A stretch of 30,596 bases of DNA from an uncultured Clostridia bacterium (lineage in GTDB: Bacteria > Bacillota > Clostridia > RUG12999). The number at the start of each line of letters is the position of its first letter. The stretch's first letter is position 1. The stretch lies in the NCBI GenBank assembly GCA_934792465.1, contig CAKVOK010000048.1:1-30596 (forward strand), written 5' to 3'. The position numbers and the translations under genes were made by a program. The notes below the pieces were generated by a model. It searched no databases, was not told the DNA's origin, and worked only from the letters and a program-made list of their open reading frames with translations. Shown piece by piece: positions 1 to 7,010 of the stretch.

Positions 1-5
1 GCACT

Positions 6-62
6 TGAACAATTACAAAATGCCGAAAAAATTAGTATATGAGTGCATTTTGTAATTGTTCA
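6..62. repeat. 18-bp perfect inverted repeat (hairpin) at the left edge
   Basis: Positions 6-23 and 45-62 are exact reverse complements, with a 21-nt AT-rich loop. No T-run follows on either strand, so it is not a typical intrinsic terminator. The right arm abuts the open frame of the broken surface-protein remnant and holds a stop codon (53-55) in that frame. It could mark the junction of an old insertion or deletion. Its left context is outside the window. Confidence 0.6.
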
Positions 63-386
63 GCAGTCATTATATAGCAATGAAATGCTACAGTGGTATT
101 GGCACATTTACTTTTGTAACCGAAACAGATTGTTTTAAAAAGACAAAAACAACTATTTCAGATGACGGAAAGGCATTTGATATAAAGTGCGGAAATATTG
201 CAAATGGAAATACTGTTTTTTTTGCATAATAACGGAAAGTTTATCGAAATACAATCCGAAAAATACAACGGCGCAGATATTTCATTTACAACCGATAAGA
301 TATACACAAGCGCAAAGGTTATGGTTTTGGAAAGCCTTAACATCATAAAGCCTGTATGCAATGTTGAAGCTGTAAAAATAAATTAA
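56..386 (+). pseudogene. Remnant: C-terminal end of a surface/secreted protein, frameshifted
   Basis: The conceptual translation reads on from a stop at 53-55 through ...TISDDGKAFDIKCGN...TVFFA and then stops at 227-229. The adjacent +1 frame continues as HNNGKFIEIQSEKYNG...VMVLESLNIIKPVCN and stops at 384-386. Joined, the two halves resemble the C-terminal tail found in many clostridial extracellular proteins, a beta-rich segment ending in a W/L-(D/E)-SL-x-x-(M/I)KP motif. The break lies at a run of eight T (216-223), where removing one T restores a single frame. The 5' part is missing: no start or signal peptide is visible and a hairpin arm lies directly upstream. The terminator at 401-433 is intact. 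A slipped-strand ON/OFF state at the T8 tract is possible, but the missing N-terminus argues for decay. The family assignment is from pattern memory only. Confidence 0.55.
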
Positions 387-400
387 ATATTCTCAATCTG

Positions 401-433
401 TTAAAAGGACGGCTGAAATTGACCGTCCTTTTT
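401..433 (+). terminator. Rho-independent terminator
   Basis: A 10-bp stem (AAAAGGACGG at 403-412 with CCGTCCTTTT at 423-432) and a 10-nt loop end in a T-run. It lies 15 bp after the stop of the surface-protein remnant and separates it from the recombinase gene. Confidence 0.85.
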
Positions 434-520
434 AAGTGCGGTCAGATGTAGATAGTACGCCGCTGTAGGTATATTTTTTATAATATGATAAAATATATAC
501 TTGAAAGGTGTGTGAATAAA

Positions 521-1366
521 GTGGGCGAAAAAAATGTTACGAAAGAACTAATCAATAATTTCAAAATTTATCTATACGAGGAAGAACGGAGCGACAACAC
601 CATAGAAAAATATATGCGTGATATTCGGTTTTTTCGAGAATGGTTACAAGGCAGGAGCATTGATAAATCGCTTGTTATCGAATACAAAAAAGAGCTGTGC
701 GAAAGATATGCGGCAAAAAGCGTAAATTCAATATTATCCTCCATAAACGCATTTTTCACATTTATGGGTTGGTATGATTTGAAAGTGAAAACACTAAAAA
801 TTCAAAGACGTATATTTGCGGATAAGTCAAAGGAATTATCAAAATCAGAATATGAACGGCTGTTGACGGCGGCAAAGGATAAGAAAAATGAACGCTTATA
901 TTATTTAATGCAGACAATAGCAAGTACAGGTTTAAGGGTATCCGAAATAAAATATGTAACTTGCGAAGCTGTCAGGCAAGGGCAAGCGGTTATAAACTGC
1001 AAGGGTAAAATCAGACAAATATTTTTGCCGAAAAAATTATGTCAAATGTTGAAGAAATACATTAAATCCCGAAAAATAAAAAGCGGTTCGGTATTTATTA
1101 CGAGGAGTGGCAAACCTCTTGACCGATGTGCAATATGGAAAATGCTAAAAGATTTATGCGAAAGTGCCGGTGTATCAAAAGACAAGGTATTCCCTCACAA
1201 TTTCAGACACTTGTTTGCACGGACATTCTATTCTTTGCAAAAGGACATTGTAAGGCTTGCCGATATTCTCGGTCATTCATCTGTCGAAACTACTCGCCTT
1301 TATACAATGGAAAGCGGGACGGAACATATAAAGCAGCTTCAAAAGCTCGGTTTGCTGCGGTGTTGA
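521..1366 (+). CDS. Tyrosine recombinase (XerC/D-like), candidate DNA invertase
   Basis: Encodes a phage-integrase-family site-specific recombinase that cuts and rejoins DNA through a covalent 3'-phosphotyrosine. An N-terminal SAM-like core-binding domain (about residues 10-95, containing NTIEKYMRDIRFF) precedes the catalytic domain. Numbered from the GTG at 521, the active residues are R139 in TGLRVSE, K163 in the beta-hairpin, H226 and R229 in HNFRH, H252 in LGHSS and the nucleophile Y261 in TTRLYT. All are present, so the enzyme should be active. I chose GTG 521 because AAAGGTG (504-510) is at good spacing; the ATG at 485 abuts a TATAAT (479-484) and has no ribosome site. The stop is only 12 bp before a 20-bp inverted repeat that recurs inverted 278 bp further on. 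That placement suggests this enzyme flips the segment. It might instead be an orphan integrase acting elsewhere. Confidence 0.9.
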   Translation: MGEKNVTKELINNFKIYLYEEERSDNTIEKYMRDIRFFREWLQGRSIDKSLVIEYKKELCERYAAKSVNSILSSINAFFTFMGWYDLKVKTLKIQRRIFADKSKELSKSEYERLLTAAKDKKNERLYYLMQTIASTGLRVSEIKYVTCEAVRQGQAVINCKGKIRQIFLPKKLCQMLKKYIKSRKIKSGSVFITRSGKPLDRCAIWKMLKDLCESAGVSKDKVFPHNFRHLFARTFYSLQKDIVRLADILGHSSVETTRLYTMESGTEHIKQLQKLGLLRC

Positions 1367-1378
1367 AAAAAATTACCG

Positions 1379-1398
1379 CATAATTAATATTATGTGGT
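1379..1398 (+). repeat. Left inverted-repeat arm (candidate recombination site IRL)
   Basis: Twenty bases (CATAATTAAT...GTGGT) identical to the reverse complement of 1677-1696. With its flanks it forms a dyad: ACCGCATAAT (1375-1384), centre TAAT, ATTATGTGGT (1389-1398), with one mismatch. Two recombinase-binding arms around a short asymmetric centre fit a tyrosine-recombinase site. Confidence 0.75.
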
Positions 1399-1450
1399 GA
1401 TTTTTATGATTAAAATTAATTTTCTTTATGATATTTATTAGATTATAAAG

Positions 1451-1477
1451 GCAATACTGCGCAAGCAGTTTACATTC
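1451..1477. repeat. Hairpin module shared with the 12.2-12.7 kb tandem array
   Basis: GCAATACTGC-GCAAGCAGTT-(T/A)...CATTC is 26/27 identical to 12352-12378 and 12551-12577. It forms ACTGC/GCAGT with a GCAA loop. The outer TTATTA/TAATAA pairing is also kept here, with different flanking sequence. Confidence 0.8.
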
Positions 1478-1530
1478 ATTAAAATAATAACAAATCATAC
1501 ATATTTTCGTGCCGGTCGGCACTGTAATAT

Positions 1531-1559
1531 ATTATAACATAAAAATATTTTTTTGTCAA
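1531..1559 (-). promoter_or_regulatory. Perfect sigma-A promoter inside the invertible segment, pointing left
   Basis: On the minus strand, TTGACA (1559-1554), a 17-bp spacer and TATAAT (1536-1531) are preceded by the extended -10 TGT (1539-1537). It matches the consensus at every position, as do the promoters at 12736-12764 and 25516-25544. In this orientation it reads toward the 3' end of the recombinase gene, antisense to it. No strong terminator is seen before 1366. Confidence 0.88.
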
Positions 1560-1590
1560 TAAAAACAAGCGTATAAAGAAAGGTATGGTT

Positions 1591-1640
1591 TTAAGACCAA
1601 TGCTGAACCGATTCCTAGGCAGGCATTACATTGGTCTTAA
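1591..1640. repeat. 12-bp perfect inverted repeat with 26-nt loop
   Basis: TTAAGACCAATG (1591-1602) and CATTGGTCTTAA (1629-1640) are exact reverse complements; the loop contains CCTAGG. It lies in the invertible segment on the side opposite to the promoter's direction. It lacks a T-run, and its role is unknown: an accessory recombination site, a protein site or an RNA fold. Confidence 0.65.
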
Positions 1641-1676
1641 TTAATTATATTCGGACTGTAAAAAAGGATTTTGTAT

Positions 1677-1696
1677 ACCACATAATATTAATTATG
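1677..1696 (-). repeat. Right inverted-repeat arm (candidate recombination site IRR)
   Basis: Exact reverse complement of 1379-1398. It sits in a longer dyad with 14-bp arms and one mismatch: 1673-1686, centre ATTA, 1691-1704. The GGAGG of the methyltransferase follows directly (1705-1709), so the gene keeps its own ribosome site whichever way the segment lies. Confidence 0.75.
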
Positions 1697-1714
1697 TAGT
1701 ATACGGAGGTAATT

Positions 1715-2560
1715 ATGTACATACGAAGCAAAATCCTGATTGCGGCAAACAAACTTTTCAAAGCTCCGATACACCCGTTCAATTTGCAGAATAACGGTGT
1801 CGAAAGCTATGCGGAATGGCAATTTGAGAGAGGGCAGCGAACAATAGAAAATTTTCTTGTTGAATACTCTGCAAAACAGATATTCAAAGACAAAATCATA
1901 ATCGATATAGGCTGCGGCGCAGCAGGAAAATCTCTTTATTATGCGACTTTGGGTGCAAGAAAGGTATACGGACTTGAAATACTCGAAAAATACCGCAGTG
2001 CGGCAGAAAACACGGCGGCAGAAAAGGGTCTGTCTGATAAATTCGAGTTTGTCTGCGGAGATTCGGCAGCGCTGCCTTTTGAATCCGATTTTGCGGATTC
2101 AATAATAGTAAACGATGCCATGGAGCATGTCGCCGACCCGGCGAAAACAATATGCGAAATGCTTCGTGTCCTAAAGCCGGGAGGCAGAATTTTTATAAAT
2201 TTTCCTCCATATTACCACCCCATGGGTGCGCATCTTACGGATGTAATATATATTCCGTGGGTTCAGCTGTTTTTTCCCGATAAAATTCTTATAGAAAGCT
2301 ATAAAAAGCTTGTGTCGTCCGTACCGGACGGCGGCGAAAGAATCAAATTCAGAATTTCCGCAAATCCGGAGGGTGAAGAATATTTTTCGTATATAAACAA
2401 AATGACAATAAAAAAATTCGGCAAAATCCTCGGCAGACTCGGTATAACCCCGGAATATTACAGCGAAATTCCGCTGAGAAAATATTTTGCATTTCCGGCG
2501 AAATGCCCCGTTATTAAAGAAATGTTCATAAAAACCGTGGTATGCGTAATCAGAAAATAA
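1715..2560 (+). CDS. Class I SAM-dependent methyltransferase, probably phase-variable
   Basis: A 281-residue Methyltransf_11-type enzyme. SAM-binding motif I is DIGCG at 64-68, an acidic residue follows in GLE (86-88), GDSAALPFE starts at 115, EHVAD is at 137-141 and LKPGGR at 153-158. It transfers a methyl group from SAM to an unidentified acceptor. The motif order is that of small-molecule, lipid or glycan methyltransferases; there is no target-recognition domain or NPPY motif of a DNA methylase. A hydrophobic stretch near 175-190 (DVIYIPWVQLFF) may touch membrane or a lipid substrate. The start ATG has a strong GGAGG 5 nt upstream. There are no operon partners. The nearest good promoter is inside the invertible segment and points away, so expression should be low in the orientation given. 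A surface glycolipid or glycan substrate would suit phase variation, but that is inference. Confidence 0.82.
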   Translation: MYIRSKILIAANKLFKAPIHPFNLQNNGVESYAEWQFERGQRTIENFLVEYSAKQIFKDKIIIDIGCGAAGKSLYYATLGARKVYGLEILEKYRSAAENTAAEKGLSDKFEFVCGDSAALPFESDFADSIIVNDAMEHVADPAKTICEMLRVLKPGGRIFINFPPYYHPMGAHLTDVIYIPWVQLFFPDKILIESYKKLVSSVPDGGERIKFRISANPEGEEYFSYINKMTIKKFGKILGRLGITPEYYSEIPLRKYFAFPAKCPVIKEMFIKTVVCVIRK

Positions 2561-2629
2561 ATGCAATAATGCAGCTTTAAAAAATTTTATTTTATTTTTT
2601 CACCCCAACTATTGACAAAGAACCAAAAT

Positions 2630-2662
2630 AATCCGCAGATACAGCAAATGCATCTGCGGATT
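2630..2662 (-). terminator. Terminator for the ABC ATPase gene
   Basis: An 11-bp perfect stem (2630-2640 with 2652-2662, AATCCGCAGAT/ATCTGCGGATT) and an 11-nt loop lie 20 bp after the stop at 2683. On the minus strand a moderately T-rich TATTTTGGTTCTTT follows. Confidence 0.7.
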
Positions 2663-2682
2663 GATAAAGCAATTTAATTCTG

Positions 2683-3786
2683 TTATATAATTGCAAGTTC
2701 AGTATCTTTATCAAATATGTGCATTCTTTCCATTTCAAATGCAACCTTGATGTCGTCCTGAGGTTTAGCTGTTGTTCTCGGATTAACTCTTGCAACGAAG
2801 TTCATACCCTCGATTGTAAGGAAGAGGTGAGTTTCAGCACCCATAGCTTCCGTTACGTCAACGTGAGCGTCGATTATGCTGTCTGTAAGAGTAGAGAGAT
2901 ACATCGGTTCGTCATGAACGTTTTCCGGTCTGATACCGAAAACAACTTCTTTGCCGATATAATCTTTGAGCTTATCAGCCTTGCTGTCGGGAACTCTGAT
3001 TTTGTTTCCGTTAAGGTCGATGTAAAGAGCTTCACCCTCTTTAAGAACCGTAACGTTTGCAAAGTTCATCTGCGGGCTTCCTATGAATCCTGCAACGAAC
3101 ATATTAACAGGGTTCTCGTAAAGTACCTGCGGATTGTCTATCTGCTGGATAACACCGTCTTTCATACAAACGATTCTTGTACCCATTGTCATAGCCTCTA
3201 CCTGGTCATGTGTAACGTAGATAAAGGTTGTCTGAAGACGTTTGTGAAGCTTGTTAATCTCTGTTCTCATCTGAGCACGGAGCTTCGCATCAAGGTTTGA
3301 AAGAGGTTCGTCCATAAGGAATACCTGAGGTTCACGAACGATTGCACGGCCGAGTGCAACACGCTGACGCTGACCGCCGGACAAAGCCTTCGGTTTCCTG
3401 TCGAGAAGATGTGAAATATCAAGAACCTTTGCTGCTTCTTCAACTCTCTTTTTGATTTCAGCCTTAGGCGTTTTACGGAGTTTAAGACCGAACGCCATAT
3501 TTTCGTATACTGTCATGTGCGGATAAAGAGCGTAGTTCTGGAAAACCATCGCAATATCTCTGTCCTTAGGAGCAACATCGTTCATAAGTTTGTCGCCTAT
3601 GTACAATTCGCCCTCGGAAATTTCTTCAAGACCTGCAATCATACGAAGTGTCGTTGATTTACCGCAGCCCGAAGGTCCGAGCAAAATTATAAATTCTTTA
3701 TCGGCTATGTCAATATTAAAATCTTTAACGGCTTCAACGCCGCCCGCATATCTTTTGTATATGCCTTTTAAGCTTAAGCTTGCCAT
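2683..3786 (-). CDS. ugpC: Carbohydrate ABC importer ATPase, UgpC/MsmX/MalK family
   Basis: A 367-residue cytoplasmic ATPase that powers sugar ABC importers. Walker A is GPSGCGKST (37-45), the Q-loop Q83, the signature LSGGQ (135-139), Walker B VFLMDEP with D159/E160, and the H-loop H193. The C-terminal third is the TOBE/regulatory domain of the MalK group (FGIRPENV...). The start has GGGAGG 8 nt upstream. The gene stands alone, with no permease or binding protein nearby. By analogy with MsmX of Bacillus and MsmK of Streptococcus it probably serves several sugar transporters encoded elsewhere. A terminator follows at 2630-2662. The exact symbol within ugpC/msmX/malK is not certain. Confidence 0.92.
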   Translation of the reverse strand: MASLSLKGIYKRYAGGVEAVKDFNIDIADKEFIILLGPSGCGKSTTLRMIAGLEEISEGELYIGDKLMNDVAPKDRDIAMVFQNYALYPHMTVYENMAFGLKLRKTPKAEIKKRVEEAAKVLDISHLLDRKPKALSGGQRQRVALGRAIVREPQVFLMDEPLSNLDAKLRAQMRTEINKLHKRLQTTFIYVTHDQVEAMTMGTRIVCMKDGVIQQIDNPQVLYENPVNMFVAGFIGSPQMNFANVTVLKEGEALYIDLNGNKIRVPDSKADKLKDYIGKEVVFGIRPENVHDEPMYLSTLTDSIIDAHVDVTEAMGAETHLFLTIEGMNFVARVNPRTTAKPQDDIKVAFEMERMHIFDKDTELAII

Positions 3787-3844
3787 TATAAATTCCTCCC
3801 ATAATATATCGAACTGATTTCGATTGACAAATATCTATGTTTAT

Positions 3845-3873
3845 ATTGTATCACTTTTTTCAATTTTTGAAAA
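3845..3873 (-). promoter_or_regulatory. Likely promoter of the ABC ATPase gene
   Basis: On the minus strand, TTTTCA (3873-3868), a 17-bp spacer and TACAAT (3850-3845) give a leader of about 55 nt before the ATG at 3786. The -35 match is modest. Confidence 0.4.
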
Positions 3874-3900
3874 TAGTAAAATTATATAAATAAAATATTC

Positions 3901-6078
3901 TCAATTGTCCATTTTGCACATATCGCCGTCAATATTTCTCATTGAAAGTGAAATACGTCCTTTTTTAACGTCAATATCAACAATTTTGACTTTTCGCACA
4001 TCCCCCACGGACAAAAAATCTATAGGATGTCTAATAAATTTATCACATATTTGTGATATATGCACAAGTCCGTCCTGATGCACGCCGATGTCTACAAATG
4101 CACCGAAATCCGTTATATTTCGCACCGTTCCCGTGAGCACCATTCCGGGTCTTAAACTTTCTATGCTCAGAATATCCGAACGCAGATTCGGTTTCGGAAG
4201 TTCGTCCCTCGGATCTCTGCCGGGCTTTAACAATTCGTCTATAATATCATTGATTGTCGGCATACCTATATTATGCTTTGCGGCAATCTCCGAAAGCTTT
4301 GCGTTTTTCGCTTTCTTGCCGAGTTCCTTTATATTTCCGTTTTTAACGTCGTCAAGCGTATATCCGCAGGCAGCCAAAATATCCTCCGCAACGCTGTACG
4401 ATTCCGGGTGAACCGCACTGTTGTCGAGAATATTTTCCGATTCCGGTATTCTTACGAATCCGGCGCACTGCAAAAATGCCTTATCGCCGAGTTTTTTAAC
4501 CTTTTTGAGTTCTTTCCTGTCCCTGAATGTGCCTTCGCTGTCGCGGTATTCCACGATATTTTTCGCCAGTGCCGGTCCTATGCCGGCAACGTACGAAAGC
4601 AGCTGTGCCGAAGCCGTGTTTATGTCCACACCCACGGAGTTTACGCAATCCTCAACAACACCGCTCAATGCGTTTCCGAGGTTTTTCTGGTTCATATCAT
4701 GCTGATATTGCCCTACCCCGATTGATTTCGGGTCTATCTTCACAAGCTCCGCAAGCGGATCTTCCAGACGTCTTGCAATGGAAACCGCACTTCTCAGCGC
4801 AACATCGTAATTCGGAAATTCCTTTGCACCGAGCTCGGACGCCGAGTATACGGACGCTCCGGCTTCGCTGACCATCATATATTTAACCTCATGCGGTGCT
4901 TCCTTTATAATATCCGCAATAAAAATTTCGGATTCCTTCGAAGCCGTGCCGTTGCCCACTGCAATGAGCGAAACGTTATGCTTCTTTATAAGTCCGAGCA
5001 AAAATGCCTTTGCCTTATCCTTATCGTGATTCGGCAGTGTGCAGTATGCAATGCCCGTATCAAGCACCTTGCCGGTGCAGTCTATAACGGCAACCTTGCA
5101 GCCCGTTCTGTAGCCGGGGTCGAATCCGAGTACGGTACGGTCTTTTATCGGCGGCTGCAAAAGCAGCTGACGCAGATTCTTTGAAAATACGTCTATTGCG
5201 CCCTCCTGTGCCGTATCAGTCAGTATATTTCTTATTTCACGTTCGATAGACGGCGAAATAAGTCTTTCGTATGCGTCCGCCGCCGCCTCTCTTACGGCAG
5301 GCGATGTCACGGTTTCGGGATTTGCAAGCACCTCTTTGCAAAGACGAAGCTTTATAACCTCATCGTCCACACTGATTTTCACGCTCAGAAATCCCTCTTT
5401 TTCTCCTCTGTCTATGGCAAGCACTCTGTGGTTTGCTATAGTCTTTACCGGCTGATTAAACTCATAATATGCGCTGTATACGGAATCCTCGTCCTTTGCC
5501 TGCTTGGATTCCACAATGCCGGTATCATACGTATATTCGCGTATCATTTTGCGGTAGTCGGCATTATCCGATATATTTTCGGCGATAATATCCTTTGCGC
5601 CGTCTATGGCGTCCTGTACCGTCATAACCTCTTTTTCGGGATTTACATACGGTTCGGCAATTTCCTCTGTTGTGCCGTCTGTCACGAGCTGCGACATGAT
5701 AATATCAGCAAGCGGTTCAAGCCCCTTTTCCTTTGCAATAGTCGCACGTGTACGGCGTTTCGGGCGGTACGGGCGATAAATATCCTCAATTTCGGATTGT
5801 GTGGAAGCCGCCGTAATGGCTTTTAAAAGTTCGTCCGTCATTTTGCCCTGTTCCGTGATAATACGAATTACGTCCTCTTTTTTTGCTTCAAGATTTCTCA
5901 GATATTCAAGGCGGTCGTTCAGCTTTCTTAAAACCGTATCGTCCAGACCGCCGGTAACCTCCTTGCGGTATCTGGCGATAAACGGTATCGTATTGCCCTC
6001 GTCAATCAGCTTTACGGTGTCGTCAATCTGTTTTAAGCTTACGTTCAGTTCCTTTGATAATACTTCATTTATATTCAA
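3901..6078 (-). CDS. tex: Tex-family RNA-binding transcription accessory protein
   Basis: A 725-residue homologue of Tex (bacterial Spt6-like), a nucleic-acid-binding factor linked to transcription. The order is an N-terminal helical domain (IPFIARYRKEVTGGLDD at about 32-48), a YqgF/RNase-H-like domain (VLGFDPGYRTGCK), helix-hairpin-helix motifs (VAGIGPALAKNIVEYR) and a C-terminal S1 RNA-binding domain (TGTVRNITDFGAFVDIG, then DGLVHISQI). The length is normal for the family. The start is TTG at 6078: AGAGGAATAGA lies just upstream, MNINEVLSKEL is the expected N-terminus, and no suitable ATG follows. Only 2 bp separate it from the cdaR stop, so the ribosome site lies inside the end of cdaR and translation is probably coupled. 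It is the last gene of the DUF1015-cdaA-cdaR-tex operon. No clear terminator is seen after it. Confidence 0.93.
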   Translation of the reverse strand: MNINEVLSKELNVSLKQIDDTVKLIDEGNTIPFIARYRKEVTGGLDDTVLRKLNDRLEYLRNLEAKKEDVIRIITEQGKMTDELLKAITAASTQSEIEDIYRPYRPKRRTRATIAKEKGLEPLADIIMSQLVTDGTTEEIAEPYVNPEKEVMTVQDAIDGAKDIIAENISDNADYRKMIREYTYDTGIVESKQAKDEDSVYSAYYEFNQPVKTIANHRVLAIDRGEKEGFLSVKISVDDEVIKLRLCKEVLANPETVTSPAVREAAADAYERLISPSIEREIRNILTDTAQEGAIDVFSKNLRQLLLQPPIKDRTVLGFDPGYRTGCKVAVIDCTGKVLDTGIAYCTLPNHDKDKAKAFLLGLIKKHNVSLIAVGNGTASKESEIFIADIIKEAPHEVKYMMVSEAGASVYSASELGAKEFPNYDVALRSAVSIARRLEDPLAELVKIDPKSIGVGQYQHDMNQKNLGNALSGVVEDCVNSVGVDINTASAQLLSYVAGIGPALAKNIVEYRDSEGTFRDRKELKKVKKLGDKAFLQCAGFVRIPESENILDNSAVHPESYSVAEDILAACGYTLDDVKNGNIKELGKKAKNAKLSEIAAKHNIGMPTINDIIDELLKPGRDPRDELPKPNLRSDILSIESLRPGMVLTGTVRNITDFGAFVDIGVHQDGLVHISQICDKFIRHPIDFLSVGDVRKVKIVDIDVKKGRISLSMRNIDGDMCKMDN

Positions 6079-6080
6079 TT

Positions 6081-7010
6081 CTATTCCTCTTTTCTTATGA
6101 CAACCGTAATATCGCTGTCCTTTTCGTCCAGAAGCTTCGTCCCCGTCGGAACAAGCAGCTGTGTTTTAAATTCATTTTCATTCTTTATGCCGGATACATC
6201 AACCACTGCGGTGGAAATTACGTTAATATCCTTCAGTACGTCTATCTCGCCGCTGATTTTCACGTATTCCGGCGTAGCGGAAATCGTGTAGTCCTTCAGC
6301 TCTTTAGAAAGTGCCGGCACGACCTTCACTTTCTTGACCTTTAAAATATCCACGGAAACCTTAACGGTTTTCGTATCAATATGCATTCCGTCGATTTCCA
6401 CGACGTTGCCGTCCTTATCATAAATTTCTGGAGTACATTCAAGCGTTTCGGATTTCTTTATTTTCGAGAGGTCTACCGTGATTCCGGCATACGCAACCTG
6501 TTCGAGTTCGAGCGACGGCGCAGTCACCGCTGCCTGCTCTATGCTCGGTGTTATGCTCTTTATTATATAATCGTCCGGCAGCGTGTTCTCCGTCTTTATA
6601 TTCATGGGAACAAGCGTAGAAACATATTTATCCACATATACTTCAACGGACGCAGGGTGTATATTCTCTATATAAACTCCGCCCGGCTTGGAAATCTGCG
6701 GGCTTACGTTGTATCTGCCCGGCTGTTCGATATCGTTCAAATCGAGGTTTGCATAGTAACTCCCCTTAACCCCGGTTACAAGCGAGCGTTTTCCGGTAGC
6801 CGTAAACGACACATTTTCATCCGATTTTGAGATTATCGTCAGTCCCTCGTTCAGCTGATGCTGGCTCAATCCGCAGACAATCTGCACGTTTTCTATGCGG
6901 TTTGTGCTTTCGGGGTCTTGGGTCGCTATTACGTACATCCAGAGTATGACTGCAATTACAAGCGAAATAATCTTCAAAAACGTTTTGTTTTGCATTAATC
7001 CTTTGTCCAT
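6081..7010 (-). CDS. cdaR: YbbR-domain protein, regulator of CdaA
   Basis: 309 residues. One N-terminal membrane segment (about 11-29, FLKIISLVIAVILWMYVIA) is followed by an extracellular part made of repeated beta-rich YbbR domains (typical VxVxVDxxxS and VxVSGxxxxL patterns). In Bacilli CdaR (YbbR) binds and modulates the c-di-AMP cyclase CdaA at the membrane. Here it follows cdaA directly with a 16-bp overlap, so the two should be made together. The start ATG at 7010 has GGAGGG 10 nt upstream. In many Firmicutes glmM follows cdaR; here tex does, which is unusual. Confidence 0.88.
   Translation of the reverse strand: MDKGLMQNKTFLKIISLVIAVILWMYVIATQDPESTNRIENVQIVCGLSQHQLNEGLTIISKSDENVSFTATGKRSLVTGVKGSYYANLDLNDIEQPGRYNVSPQISKPGGVYIENIHPASVEVYVDKYVSTLVPMNIKTENTLPDDYIIKSITPSIEQAAVTAPSLELEQVAYAGITVDLSKIKKSETLECTPEIYDKDGNVVEIDGMHIDTKTVKVSVDILKVKKVKVVPALSKELKDYTISATPEYVKISGEIDVLKDINVISTAVVDVSGIKNENEFKTQLLVPTGTKLLDEKDSDITVVIRKEE

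Larger units (their letters stand above)
1379..1696. other. Putative invertible DNA segment (phase-variable promoter switch), read in OFF orientation
   Basis: Two perfect 20-bp arms in inverted orientation (1379-1398 and 1677-1696) flank 278 bp. A tyrosine recombinase ends 12 bp to the left and a methyltransferase starts 18 bp to the right, with its GGAGG just outside the arm. The interior holds no ORF but has a fully consensus promoter on the minus strand (1531-1559), a GTGCC/GGCAC hairpin at its predicted transcript start (1510-1523), an ACTGC-GCAA-GCAGT hairpin (1456-1469) and a 12-bp inverted repeat (1591-1640). Inversion would move the promoter to about 1516-1544 on the plus strand, reading into the methyltransferase through a leader of about 165 nt. 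The architecture is seen directly; inversion itself is inferred. Confidence 0.72.

Noticed and set aside
1591..1640. Riboswitch upstream of the methyltransferase
   Set aside because: The fold is a simple long-loop stem that matched no riboswitch core I could recall, and it lies upstream of any plausible promoter in the ON orientation.
485..1714. Integrated phage or conjugative element with recombinase as integrase
   Set aside because: No other phage or transfer genes, no tRNA attachment site and no direct repeats are visible. The inverted 20-bp arms favour inversion over integration.
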